Assembly (NCBI RefSeq): GCF_016714285.1
Contig: NZ_JADJNN010000005.1
Location: 62,001-126,000, forward strand
DNA: 64,000 bases
Source of the DNA: Nannocystis sp.
GTDB taxonomy: Bacteria; Myxococcota_A; Polyangia; Nannocystales; Nannocystaceae
Direction: 5' to 3'
Part shown: piece by piece, positions 8,611 through 17,620 of the stretch
Layout of the letters: the number at the start of each line of letters is the position of its first letter
How positions within the stretch are numbered: position 1 is the first letter of the stretch
Program-made: the position numbers and the translations under genes
The notes under the pieces: model-generated
The model's database searches: none
Told to the model about the DNA's origin: nothing
What the model saw: only the letters and a program-made list of their open reading frames with translations

Positions 8611-9366
8611 TCAGAAGCGGCCGCCGAGGGCCAGGCCGACGAAGCCGGGGGCCAGCGTCGGGCGCAGGCCGAGTGGTCGGCTGCGACTGTACAGCAGCGT
8701 GTGCCGCTTCCACGACACGCCGTACGCGACCAGGCCGGTGCCCCCCATCATCAGCAGGCTGCCGATGGACTCGACGACCAGCGAGCCGCCGCCGCGGGCC
8801 TCGAGCGAGGCGTCGCCGTGCCAGGGCGTCCACGCCGAGGCCCAGCCGACCGCGCCCATCACCATCAAGACGACGCCGCTGCCAGTGAAGGCCGAGGCGC
8901 GCAGCTTGGGGACCCCGTCGAAGGCGCTGCGGTAGCCGTCGCTGCGCCCGCGGAGGTGACCGCCGCCCGCCGCCAGGCCGATGCCGGCGGCGACGTCGAT
9001 CGGGGTGGCCACGACAGTGAGGATCAGCCGCGCCTGCTCGCCAGCGACGGTCGGCTCGCCGAGTCCCAGGGCCAGGCGCGCCGCGACGAGGCCGATGTTG
9101 ACGCCGCCCATCACCCCGGCGGCGATCAGCAGGCCGCGACCGTCGTGCGGCGGCGGCTCGGGGCGCAGCGCCCCGGGCGTCGGGCCGAGCTCGACGACCG
9201 GCGGTGGGACCGGGCCCGCCGGTGCGAGGGGCACGGCGCTCGCCTCGATCGGCGCGGGCCCTGGCGTAACGCTCGTCGCAAGCGGCGACCCGGACGCGAC
9301 CTGCGTCGCGCCCGCTTGCGTGGTCATCACTGTCACCAGCGCGAGCGCAGCTGTCCCTTGAAGCAT
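8611..9366 (-). CDS. Hypothetical exported membrane protein
   Basis: 251 aa. The N-terminal signal-like region (MLQGTAALALVTVMTTQAGA) is followed by a Pro/Ala-rich spacer of about 55 residues, then four hydrophobic segments with many glycines (LLIAAGVMGGVNIGLVAARLA, LTVVATPIDVAAGIGLAAGG, VVLMVMGAVGWASA, SIGSLLMMGGTGLVAYGV). No family recognised; many myxobacterial genomes carry such small envelope proteins. A perfect TATAAT (9393-9398) and a GGAGG ribosome-binding site support the ATG at 9366, with a leader of about 20 bases. Confidence 0.7.
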   Translation of the reverse strand: MLQGTAALALVTVMTTQAGATQVASGSPLATSVTPGPAPIEASAVPLAPAGPVPPPVVELGPTPGALRPEPPPHDGRGLLIAAGVMGGVNIGLVAARLALGLGEPTVAGEQARLILTVVATPIDVAAGIGLAAGGGHLRGRSDGYRSAFDGVPKLRASAFTGSGVVLMVMGAVGWASAWTPWHGDASLEARGGGSLVVESIGSLLMMGGTGLVAYGVSWKRHTLLYSRSRPLGLRPTLAPGFVGLALGGRF

Positions 9367-9392
9367 GTCGACCTCCGCGTCAGCGGCGGCGG

Positions 9393-9398
9393 ATTATA
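9393..9398 (-). promoter_or_regulatory. Perfect -10 hexamer (TATAAT) for the gene at 8611-9366
   Basis: TATAAT on the minus strand, 26 bp from the ATG at 9366, overlapping the stop codon of the upstream gene (9394). A perfect match is rare in such GC-rich DNA. No convincing -35 is seen at 16-18 bp. Confidence 0.5.
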
Positions 9399-10080
9399 CC
9401 GCGCCGAGCGGACGATGGAGCTCGAGGTCGAGGCTGAAGAGGTGCTGATCGACGGAGAAGACCAGGCGGTGGCCGCGGGCCTCGACGTCGTCGAGGGTGC
9501 CGCTGGTGTCGAGGTGGACGCGGCGCTCGCGGCCGGACCAGCCCTCGCGCCGGCTGTGGATCGAGATCTGGTGCTCGAGGCGGGTGACCGGCTCGGCACC
9601 TCCAGAGGGGCCAGCGGCCCGACCGAGGCGCGGGGTCGCGTGGATCTGCAGGTCGAGCTCGAGCTTGCCGCGCTCGAGGCGGATCGTCTGCTCGATCGCC
9701 GCGCCGGTGCCGAGCGGGGTGGTGACGACCGGCTGCGACAGCAGCTCGCCGCGGTCGTCGAACTCGTGGCTGTCAGCGGTGACGTTGAGGTCGGGGTCAT
9801 CATAGCGGCGCAGGGTCGCCTTGATCTGGGCGACCTGCGGGCTGCGCAGCTGGTCCGAGAACTCCTGCACCGGCAGCGATCCGACCACCCCGCCATGGGC
9901 CGACTCGTCCAGGCGCACCAGCGGCGGCGGCGAGAAGTCGACGGTGCGGGTGAGCACGAGCGCCGCGCCAGCGGCGAGCAGGAGATAGGCGTGCTCGCTG
10001 ATCCAGCTGGTCCAGCCGGTCCAGCCGGTCCAGTTGCGCGGCCGGGTGCTGTGCTGCTTCGTGGTCTCGACCTCACTCAC
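9394..10080 (-). CDS. Hypothetical single-span membrane protein
   Basis: 228 aa from GTG 10080, the most upstream start that keeps out of the glnS promoter region. A short Trp/Thr repeat (WTGWTGWTSW, from three 9-bp DNA repeats at about 10001-10035) precedes one membrane helix (AYLLLAAGAALVLTRTV, about residues 29-45). The rest is a periplasmic beta-rich domain with alternating strands and many charged residues (QTIRLERGKLELDLQIHA, HQISIHSRREGW). No family recognised. It is divergent from glnS with 127 bp between starts. Confidence 0.65.
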   Translation of the reverse strand: MSEVETTKQHSTRPRNWTGWTGWTSWISEHAYLLLAAGAALVLTRTVDFSPPPLVRLDESAHGGVVGSLPVQEFSDQLRSPQVAQIKATLRRYDDPDLNVTADSHEFDDRGELLSQPVVTTPLGTGAAIEQTIRLERGKLELDLQIHATPRLGRAAGPSGGAEPVTRLEHQISIHSRREGWSGRERRVHLDTSGTLDDVEARGHRLVFSVDQHLFSLDLELHRPLGAV

Positions 10081-10169
10081 GCGACGCGACGCTGGCACGC
10101 CGACCTTGCCCGGGCAATTTTTCGACGAGCGGGCGATCCGTGGCCGCGGGCCGGGCATTGCGGCCGCAA

Positions 10170-10199
10170 TTGACCCCCGTGAGGCGCTGGAGTAGGGAT
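10170..10199 (+). promoter_or_regulatory. Candidate promoter of glnS
   Basis: TTGACC (10170-10175), 17-bp spacer, TAGGGAT (10193-10199). The -35 matches 5 of 6; the -10 is weak. Transcription would begin about 3 bases before the ATG at 10208, and no ribosome-binding site is visible, so the transcript may be leaderless. Confidence 0.4.
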
Positions 10200-10207
10200 C
10201 TCCGGCC

Positions 10208-11902
<1,695 letters not shown>

Positions 11903-11963
11903 GCCGCGGCGCTGCGCTCACGGGCCAGCGAGCAGCTTGGTACACGCGACGCCGAATCGGCAG

Positions 11964-12014
11964 CGTCGCTCATCATCTCACCGCCAAGACTTGGGCGGTG
12001 AGCGATGAGCGACG
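11964..12014. terminator. Long inverted repeat between glnS and tRNA-Arg
   Basis: Left arm 11964-11985 and right arm 11994-12014 pair over 20 bp with one small internal bulge (AT against G), leaving an 8-base loop. There is no T-run on either side. It lies between convergent transcripts (glnS on plus, tRNA on minus), so a bidirectional terminator or transcript-stabilising hairpin is likely; a protein-binding site is possible. Confidence 0.55.
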
Positions 12015-12027
12015 TTGCGGTGGTTTG

Positions 12028-12101
12028 CGCGAGTGGCGGGGTTCGAACCTGCGGCCTTTGGCTTCGGAGGCCAACGCTCTATCCAGCTGAGCTACACCCG
12101 C
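12028..12101 (-). tRNA. tRNA-Arg (anticodon CCG)
   Basis: A complete cloverleaf can be folded on the minus strand: acceptor GCGGGTG pairs with CACTCGC (one G-T), D stem GCTC/GAGC, anticodon stem TTGGC/GCCAA with loop CTCCGAA giving anticodon CCG, T loop TTCGAAC, discriminator G. The 3' CCA is not encoded. The T stem GCAGG/CCCGC contains an A-C mismatch at its centre, which is unusual. It reads the CGG codon, which is common in this GC-rich genome. Confidence 0.93.
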
Positions 12102-12112
12102 GTGGGGCGAAG

Positions 12113-12142
12113 TGTGTACCCCAGGCCGCGGGCGTTTGGCAA
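12113..12142 (-). promoter_or_regulatory. Candidate promoter of tRNA-Arg
   Basis: On the minus strand TTGCCA (12137-12142, 5 of 6 match to TTGACA), 18-bp spacer, TACACA (12113-12118). The start would fall a few bases upstream of the mature tRNA 5' end at 12101. Confidence 0.4.
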
Positions 12143-12236
12143 GACCCGCACCGGCCCGGGAGGAGTCCGCGGAGCCGGGTCGGCGGGCTGTTGACGGCCG
12201 GGAGCGGGCCGAAGGTGGCGGTGTATACTGCCGGTG

Positions 12237-12731
12237 ATGCGCCTGCCCGCCCTCGCTGCACTCGCCGTCACGACCTTGCTGCTGCAGATCCCAGCGGCGG
12301 TGGCCCTGGCCCTCGACCTCGACCGTCTGCGCGAGATCTTGAAGCGCATCGTCGACTTTATCACCCTCGGCGGGGTGGCCCTGGCGCTGCTCGGCGGACT
12401 CTTGTTCCTGCTCACCTGGGTGCTCTCACACCTGCGGCAGCCCGGCGATCAGTCGCGGCGCTGGCTGTCGACACCGGCGCTGGTGCTCGCGTGGATCCCC
12501 GTGCTGCTCACCGGCGTCGCGGCGGCCGGGATGTTCGTGCCGTCGCTCGCGCCCTTCATCCTCCGCGCCTTCGCCCTCGCGGTCGCGGTCGCGGCGGTGG
12601 CGTGGTGCGTGTCGGTGGCGGCGTTGCTGGCCGGCGGCACGCGTCGCGACCTGCGGCGCACGCGGCGGGCGATCATCCTCGCGGGCACGCCGTGGTACTG
12701 CCTGGTCGTCTACCTCGCGACCTACTTGTGA
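12237..12731 (+). CDS. Hypothetical integral membrane protein
   Basis: 164 aa. The N-terminal 25 residues (RLPALAALAVTTLLLQIP onward) can serve as a signal or first helix; four further hydrophobic segments follow at about residues 45-65, 82-104, 109-135 and 145-163. No family recognised. The ATG at 12237 is preferred to the overlapping GTG just before it. TATACT at 12224-12229 lies only 7 bp upstream of the ATG, again suggesting a near-leaderless transcript. Confidence 0.65.
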   Translation: MRLPALAALAVTTLLLQIPAAVALALDLDRLREILKRIVDFITLGGVALALLGGLLFLLTWVLSHLRQPGDQSRRWLSTPALVLAWIPVLLTGVAAAGMFVPSLAPFILRAFALAVAVAAVAWCVSVAALLAGGTRRDLRRTRRAIILAGTPWYCLVVYLATYL

Positions 12732-12813
12732 CAGGTCAGCGGACGCGTTGATGCGTCTGGCGGACGCGCCCGCGACGTCCTGCAGCGCGTCCCGGGACCT
12801 GTCCTGGGATGTG

Positions 12814-13299
12814 TCAGGGCGTGGGCCGCGAGATGCCGGCGTGGCGGGCGTCCCCGGCGTTGCCGCTGGCGTCCGGGAGGGCAGGTCGCAGCAGCTTCGC
12901 GGCCAGCTCGCGCGCGGGCGGGTAGTCGGGGCGCAGGCTGAGCGCCCGCTCGCTGGCGCGGCGGGCCTGCTCGGGCTCGCCGAGCTGTAATTCGATCTGC
13001 CCGCGCACGGTCCACAGGTGCGCGTCATGCGGGTCGTAGTCGATCGCGTCCACGATCTGCGCGAGCGCCCGACGCAGGTCCGGTGGCTCGCTGGCCAGCG
13101 CGAGCTGGGCCTGCACGTAGGCCGCGTAGGCGCGGTGATCGGCGGGCGGCGAGGCGACCAGGTCCGGGCCCACGTAGTGCAGGGTCCGCGGGTTCGGCCC
13201 GCCGGGCTTGCAAGCGACCAGCGACGCGGCTGGCAACGCGACCGGCGACGCGATCAGCACGACCAGCGCGAGCGAGCGAAGGCGGTCCCGCGTGAGCAT
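12814..13299 (-). CDS. TPR-type putative lipoprotein
   Basis: 161 aa. The signal MLTRDRLRSLALVVLIAS continues to a cysteine in SLVACKPGG, a plausible lipobox. The C-terminal half has two TPR-like helix pairs (AQIVDAIDYDPHDAHLWTVRG, then QARRASERALSLRPDYPPA in shortened form), a protein-protein interaction fold. Its ATG overlaps the stop of the carboxyltransferase gene by 4 bp (ATGA), so the two are translationally coupled, although no functional link is obvious. It ends near the decayed palindrome at 12795. Confidence 0.75.
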   Translation of the reverse strand: MLTRDRLRSLALVVLIASPVALPAASLVACKPGGPNPRTLHYVGPDLVASPPADHRAYAAYVQAQLALASEPPDLRRALAQIVDAIDYDPHDAHLWTVRGQIELQLGEPEQARRASERALSLRPDYPPARELAAKLLRPALPDASGNAGDARHAGISRPTP

Positions 13300-14927
13300 C
13301 ACAGCGGGATATTGCCATGCTTCTTGCGCGGGTTCTCCTGTCGCTTGTTGCGCAGCAGGGCGAGGCTGCGGGCGACGGCGCGGCGGGTGTGCTCGGGGGC
13401 GATGACCTGGTCGATGAAGCCGAGCTCGGCGGCCTTGTAGGGGTTGGCGAACAGGCCGCGGTAGTTGGCGAGCAGCTCGGCGCGCAGGGCCGCGGGGTCG
13501 GCGGCCTCGGCGAGCTCGCGGCGATAGATGATGTTGACGGCCCCCTCGGCGCCCATCACCGCGATCTCTGCGGTGGGGTAGGCGAGGTTCACGTCGGCGC
13601 GGATGTGCTTGCTGGCCATGACGTCGTAGGCGCCGCCGTAGGCCTTGCGGGTGACGAGGGTGACCTTGGGGACGGTCGCCTCGACGAAGGCGTAGAGCAG
13701 CTTGGCGCCGTGGCGGATGATGCCGCCGAACTCCTGGCCGGTGCCGGGGAGGAAGCCGGGCACGTCGACCAGGGTCCACAGGGGGACGTTGAAGGCGTCG
13801 CACATGCGGACGAAGCGGGCGGCCTTCACCGAGGCGTTGATGTCGAGGCAACCGGCGAGCACGAGCGGCTGGTTGGCGACCACGCCGACGCTCTCGCCGT
13901 CGATGCGGATGAAGCCGACGACGATGTTGCGGGCGAAGTGCTCCTGGACCTCGAGGAAGTGGCCGTCGTCGGCGACGGCGGTGATGATCGTGCGGATGTC
14001 GTAGGGCTTGGCGGCGTCGACGGGGACGAAGTCGGCGAGCTCGGGGCAGGCGCGCGTGGGGTCGTCGGCGCTCGGGCGGCGCGGGGCCTCCTCCATGTTG
14101 TTGGAGGGCAAGAAGCCGAGCAGCTCGCGGGTCATGGCGATCGCGGCGGGCTCGGAGGGGCAGGCGAAGTGGGCCACGCCGCTCTTCTCGTTGTGGGTCG
14201 CGGCGCCGCCGAGCTCCTCCTTCGTGACCTCCTCGTGGGTGACGGTCTTGATCACGTCGGGGCCGGTGATGAACATGTACGAGCTCTCCTCGACCATGAG
14301 CACGAGGTCGGTGAGCGCGGGCGAGTAGACCGCACCGCCGGCGCAGGGCCCGAGGATCAGCGAGAGCTGGGGCACCACGCCGGAGGCGAGCACGTTGCGC
14401 TTGAAGATCTCGGCGTAGCCGGCGAGCGAGGCGACGCCCTCCTGGATGCGCGCGCCGCCGCTGTCGTTGAGGCCGACGACGGGGGCGCCGACGGTGGTCG
14501 CCATGTCCATGACCTGACAGATCTTCTGCGCGTGGGCCCAGCCGAGGCTGCCACCGAACACGGGGGCCTGCTGGGCGAACACGAAGACCGTGCGGCCGTC
14601 GACGGTGCCATGGCCGGTGACCACACCGTCGCCGTAGACCTTCTTGTCCGGCATGTCGAAGTCGGGGCACTGGTGGGTGACGAACTGGCCCTGCTCGACG
14701 AAGCTGCCGGGGTCGAGCAGGAGCTCGATGCGCTCGCGAGCGGTGCGTCGACCGGCCTCGTGCAGCTTGGCCTCGGCGGCGCGGGCCTTGGTCTCGGCAG
14801 CGATGCGGCCCTTTTCGCCGGCGGCGAGCTGACCGGGGCCGGCGTACGCGTCGGCCAGCTGCTCGCGGCGCTCGAGCGCCGCGCGAGGGTCGTCGGAGGG
14901 GCGAGGCTTGCTCGGGTCTTCGGACAT
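13299..14927 (-). CDS. Acyl-CoA carboxylase carboxyltransferase (beta) subunit, PccB-like
   Basis: 542 aa, normal for propionyl-/methylcrotonyl-type beta subunits. It transfers CO2 from carboxybiotin to an acyl-CoA such as propionyl-CoA. Visible landmarks: RTARERIELLLDPGSFVE, NDSGGARIQEGVASLAGY, GPCAGGAVYSPALTD, then the C-terminal half with DVPGFLPGTGQEFGGIIRHG and AYGGAYDVMASKHI. The tail KHGNIPL is typical of PccB. The biotin carboxylase/BCCP subunit is not in this window. Substrate specificity (propionyl, acetyl or longer) cannot be read reliably. A TATAAA 10 bp upstream of the ATG suggests a very short leader. Confidence 0.93.
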   Translation of the reverse strand: MSEDPSKPRPSDDPRAALERREQLADAYAGPGQLAAGEKGRIAAETKARAAEAKLHEAGRRTARERIELLLDPGSFVEQGQFVTHQCPDFDMPDKKVYGDGVVTGHGTVDGRTVFVFAQQAPVFGGSLGWAHAQKICQVMDMATTVGAPVVGLNDSGGARIQEGVASLAGYAEIFKRNVLASGVVPQLSLILGPCAGGAVYSPALTDLVLMVEESSYMFITGPDVIKTVTHEEVTKEELGGAATHNEKSGVAHFACPSEPAAIAMTRELLGFLPSNNMEEAPRRPSADDPTRACPELADFVPVDAAKPYDIRTIITAVADDGHFLEVQEHFARNIVVGFIRIDGESVGVVANQPLVLAGCLDINASVKAARFVRMCDAFNVPLWTLVDVPGFLPGTGQEFGGIIRHGAKLLYAFVEATVPKVTLVTRKAYGGAYDVMASKHIRADVNLAYPTAEIAVMGAEGAVNIIYRRELAEAADPAALRAELLANYRGLFANPYKAAELGFIDQVIAPEHTRRAVARSLALLRNKRQENPRKKHGNIPL

Positions 14928-14936
14928 GGCGCCCGG

Positions 14937-14942
14937 TTTATA
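14937..14942 (-). promoter_or_regulatory. Candidate -10 element for the carboxyltransferase gene
   Basis: TATAAA on the minus strand, 9 bp from the ATG at 14927. No clear -35 at 16-18 bp. The 70-bp gap to the divergent lipoprotein gene at 14998 must hold both promoters. Confidence 0.3.
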
Positions 14943-14997
14943 TCAGGTTCACGCGCGCCGCTTGGGCGCCCATCGCCGATGTGTTACACGCGCCCGC

Positions 14998-15528
14998 ATG
15001 ACGCTCCGCACCCCCCTCACCCACATCTCTGCGCTGCTCCTCGTCGCCCTCGCCGCCTGCGGTGGGGCCAAGGAGGTCCCCGCGGCCGCGACCAAGTCGG
15101 TCACCAAGCACAGCTGCAAGATCATGGTCAGCAAGAAGGCCGAGGAGTTCAAGGGCACGGCCAACGGCGACGACCAGGCCAAGGTCGAGGAGGCCGCGTG
15201 GGCCGATGTCTGCGCCAAGCTGCCGGAGGCCGATCGCCCGAGCTGCAAGGACGAGAGCAAGTTCCAGGTGAGCAAGTCCGGCGGCTCGGCCAACGCCGGG
15301 GCCGGGACCAGCTACAACACCAACATCACCCTCAGCGCCAAGCACCCCACGCTCGACGGCTCGGCCGACTCCGAGGTCAGCAAGGACGAGGCCTGCAAGG
15401 CCGCGCTGGCGAAGGCCTGCGAGGCAGCGGGCGAGAAGGGCGACTGCCTGGCCGGCGGCAAGTTCGAGAAGAAGGGCGAGAGCTCGAGCAGCACGACCTC
15501 GAAGACCAGCGCGAGCGGTCCGTCCTGA
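14998..15528 (+). CDS. Putative lipoprotein, Lys/Ala/Cys-rich
   Basis: 176 aa from ATG 14998. The signal MTLRTPLTHISALLLVALAACGG has lipobox LAAC. The mature part is hydrophilic, with six further cysteines in short contexts (HSCKIM, ADVCAKL, PSCKDES, DEACKAAL, KACEAAG, GDCLAGG) and a Ser/Thr-rich end. No family recognised. It ends 5 bp before the converging channel gene. Confidence 0.7.
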   Translation: MTLRTPLTHISALLLVALAACGGAKEVPAAATKSVTKHSCKIMVSKKAEEFKGTANGDDQAKVEEAAWADVCAKLPEADRPSCKDESKFQVSKSGGSANAGAGTSYNTNITLSAKHPTLDGSADSEVSKDEACKAALAKACEAAGEKGDCLAGGKFEKKGESSSSTTSKTSASGPS

Positions 15529-15533
15529 GTCGA

Positions 15534-16340
15534 TTACCGCTGCTCGTCGCCGAGCAGGCGGCGCTTGGCGGCCGTGAACTCGGCGTCGTTGAGGTGGCCG
15601 CGCTCACGCAGGGCGGCCAGGCGCTCGAGCTCGGCGACCAGGCCGGGCGCGGGTGCCTGATCGGCGTCGGTGGAGATGAGGGCGGCGCTGAAGCTCGAGG
15701 CCAGCACGGCGATGAGGCCGATGCCCATGAGCATCAGGCCGGTGGCGACGAGGCGGGCGAGGCCGGTCTGCGGGGTGATGTCGCCGTAGCCGACCGTGGT
15801 GGTCGTGACGATCGCCCACCACAGCGCGTCGCCGAAGGCGGACAGGCTCGGATTGGTGCCGCGCTCGAGCAGCCACACGGCGGTGGCGAGGGCGACAACC
15901 ACGATGCTCGCCACGAGGCCGGTGTGCAGGATCTTGTGGCGGTGGATCAGCTTGTCGAGGATCGTCAGGGCTCGCGTGCGCCGCAGGGCGCCGAGCGTCC
16001 GCAGCAGGCGCAGCAGACGGGTCAGCCGCAGGATCTGGGCCACCCGCAGGAACGCGACGGCCTCGAGGTAGAGCGGGACCAGACCGGGCAGCTCGTACCA
16101 GCGCTGGCGCAGGAAGACCCGGCGATCGGGGGCGCGACGCAGGCCCAGCGCGAAGTCAGCGGCGAAGATCAACACGAAGCCGAGGTCGATCGCGGCGACC
16201 CACTGGAAGCGCGGGTCGGGCCAGTGCAGCTCGAGGAACTCGACGTAGAGCACCGGCACCAGGCTGGCGAAGGCCAGCGCCGCCAGCACCAGGTCCCAGC
16301 GGACGCGGGCGTGGTGCTCCGGCTGTGGCTCGTCGCTCAT
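15534..16340 (-). CDS. Voltage-gated potassium channel-like protein
   Basis: 268 aa. Several hydrophobic helices precede an S4-like segment with regularly spaced arginines (RVAQILRLTRLLRLLRTLG, about residues 97-118), a pore helix and the selectivity filter TTVGYGD (about 180-186), then the last transmembrane helix (S6). This is the Kv-type six-helix architecture. The C-terminal 40 residues (ERLAALRERGHLNDAEFTAAKRRLL) form a short SHOCT-like helical hairpin. It would pass K+ across the inner membrane. It follows hisB by 17 bp on the same strand and probably shares its transcript. Confidence 0.9.
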   Translation of the reverse strand: MSDEPQPEHHARVRWDLVLAALAFASLVPVLYVEFLELHWPDPRFQWVAAIDLGFVLIFAADFALGLRRAPDRRVFLRQRWYELPGLVPLYLEAVAFLRVAQILRLTRLLRLLRTLGALRRTRALTILDKLIHRHKILHTGLVASIVVVALATAVWLLERGTNPSLSAFGDALWWAIVTTTTVGYGDITPQTGLARLVATGLMLMGIGLIAVLASSFSAALISTDADQAPAPGLVAELERLAALRERGHLNDAEFTAAKRRLLGDEQR

Positions 16341-16357
16341 CGCCGTGGCACCGGGAC

Positions 16358-16990
16358 TTAGACCAGGTTGCCCTTGGTCGAGGGGACCACCCCGGCGCTC
16401 AGGGGGTCGTGGGTGACGGCCATCCGCAGGGCGCGGGCGAAGCCCTTGAACGCCGCCTCGATGACGTGATGGGCGTTGCCGCCGGCGCGCAGGTGCAGGT
16501 GCAGGTTCATGCGCGCCTGCACGACCAGGGCCTGGAAGAACTCGCGGACGAGGTCGCAATCGAAGCCGCCGACGCGGCGTCCGGCGATCGCCGGCAGCTC
16601 GAAGACGAGGTAGGGGCGGCCGCCGAGGTCGAGCGCGCAGTCGACGAGGGTCTCGTCCATGCACAGCGAGCAGTGGCCGAAGCGGGCGATGCCGGCGCGC
16701 TGTCCGAGGGCCTGGTCGATCGCCGCGCCGAGCACGAGGCCGACATCCTCGACGGTGTGGTGGTCGTCGATCTCGGTGTCGCCGCGGGCCGCGACGCGCA
16801 GGCCGAGCGCGCCGTGGCGGGCCAGGGCGGTGAGCATGTGCGAGAGGAAGGGCACCGGCGTGTCGATCTGCGGCGGTTGCGGCGGCAGATCGCCGGGCAA
16901 GCTGAGCTGCACGGAGATCTGGGTCTCGCGGGTGCGACGCTCGACGTGCGCCTCGCGGAGGACGGGGGACGAGACGGACGTATCGGGCAT
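16358..16990 (-). CDS. hisB: Imidazoleglycerol-phosphate dehydratase
   Basis: 210 aa, slightly above the usual ~200 for monofunctional HisB. It catalyses the dehydration of imidazole glycerol phosphate in histidine synthesis. The metal-binding signatures of the two half-domains are visible: DTEIDDHHTVEDVG and GGNAHHVIEAAFKGFA, plus an internal FLSHMLTALARHG and DETLVDCALDLGGRPYL. No phosphatase domain is fused. No other his gene lies nearby; hisB sits 4 bp downstream of a polysaccharide-export lipoprotein gene and 17 bp upstream of a channel gene, an unusual setting. The start ATG at 16990 is the first in frame with coding bias. Confidence 0.95.
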   Translation of the reverse strand: MPDTSVSSPVLREAHVERRTRETQISVQLSLPGDLPPQPPQIDTPVPFLSHMLTALARHGALGLRVAARGDTEIDDHHTVEDVGLVLGAAIDQALGQRAGIARFGHCSLCMDETLVDCALDLGGRPYLVFELPAIAGRRVGGFDCDLVREFFQALVVQARMNLHLHLRAGGNAHHVIEAAFKGFARALRMAVTHDPLSAGVVPSTKGNLV

Positions 16991-16994
16991 GCTC

Positions 16995-17603
16995 CTAGAT
17001 CCTCGACTCCGGGACGAACACGATGTCACCTGGCCGAAGGACCAGGTCCTCAGCCTTGCCGTTGAAGATCGCCGAGAGCGAGACCTCGAAGGTGACGGTC
17101 TCTTCGCCGCGTCCGGTGCGGCGCGTGACCTTCACCCGGGTCGGCGCGGCGAAGGCACTGAGCCCGCCGGCCAGCGACACGGCCTGCACGAGGCTGAGGC
17201 CGTCGCGGTAGTCGATCGAGCCGGCCTCGTTGACCTGGCCGAGCACGCTGACCTCGCGGTTGCCCCGCTGCTTGACCTGCACGCTGACCTGCGGGTTCTT
17301 GAGGTAGCCGTCGGCGAGCCGCTGCTCGAGCAGGCGGGCGACCTCGTCCTTGGTCTTGCCGCGGACATCGATGCCGCCGACCATCGGGAAGTCGATGGTG
17401 CCATCGTCGCTGACCTGGAACTCGCCGCCGAAGCGGTCCTCGTCGAACACGCGGATGTCGAGCGCGTCACCAGGCCCGAGGCCGGCGCTGGCGGCCGCGC
17501 GGGCCGACTCCGGCGGCTCCGGCGGGACCTCGGGGTGGCAGGCCGCGAGCGCGCCGAGCAGGCCCAGGCCGGGCATGAGCGGGCGGTGGACGGGGCGAGG
17601 CAT
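16995..17603 (-). CDS. Short polysaccharide export (OPX, Wza-type) lipoprotein
   Basis: 202 aa. The signal ends in GLLGALAAC (lipobox LAAC at about residue 19). The mature protein contains the polysaccharide-export domain (GPGDALDIRVFDEDRFGGEF, DGTIDFPMVGGIDVRGKTKDE) and one SLBB domain (VSVLGQVNEAGSIDYRDG, TVTFEVSLSAIF), ending in LRPGDIVFVPESRI. It lacks the extra SLBB repeat and the C-terminal helix by which full-length Wza spans the outer membrane. Short OPX proteins of this kind work with a separate beta-barrel, and one is encoded directly upstream (17621-19027), 17 bp away. Confidence 0.9.
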   Translation of the reverse strand: MPRPVHRPLMPGLGLLGALAACHPEVPPEPPESARAAASAGLGPGDALDIRVFDEDRFGGEFQVSDDGTIDFPMVGGIDVRGKTKDEVARLLEQRLADGYLKNPQVSVQVKQRGNREVSVLGQVNEAGSIDYRDGLSLVQAVSLAGGLSAFAAPTRVKVTRRTGRGEETVTFEVSLSAIFNGKAEDLVLRPGDIVFVPESRI

Positions 17604-17620
17604 GACGACGGGAGATTGTA

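Noticed and set aside
13317..16361. Plus-strand frame of 1,014 codons opposite the carboxyltransferase and channel genes
   Set aside because: It crosses several well-identified minus-strand genes and a plus-strand lipoprotein in another frame; no recognisable domain.
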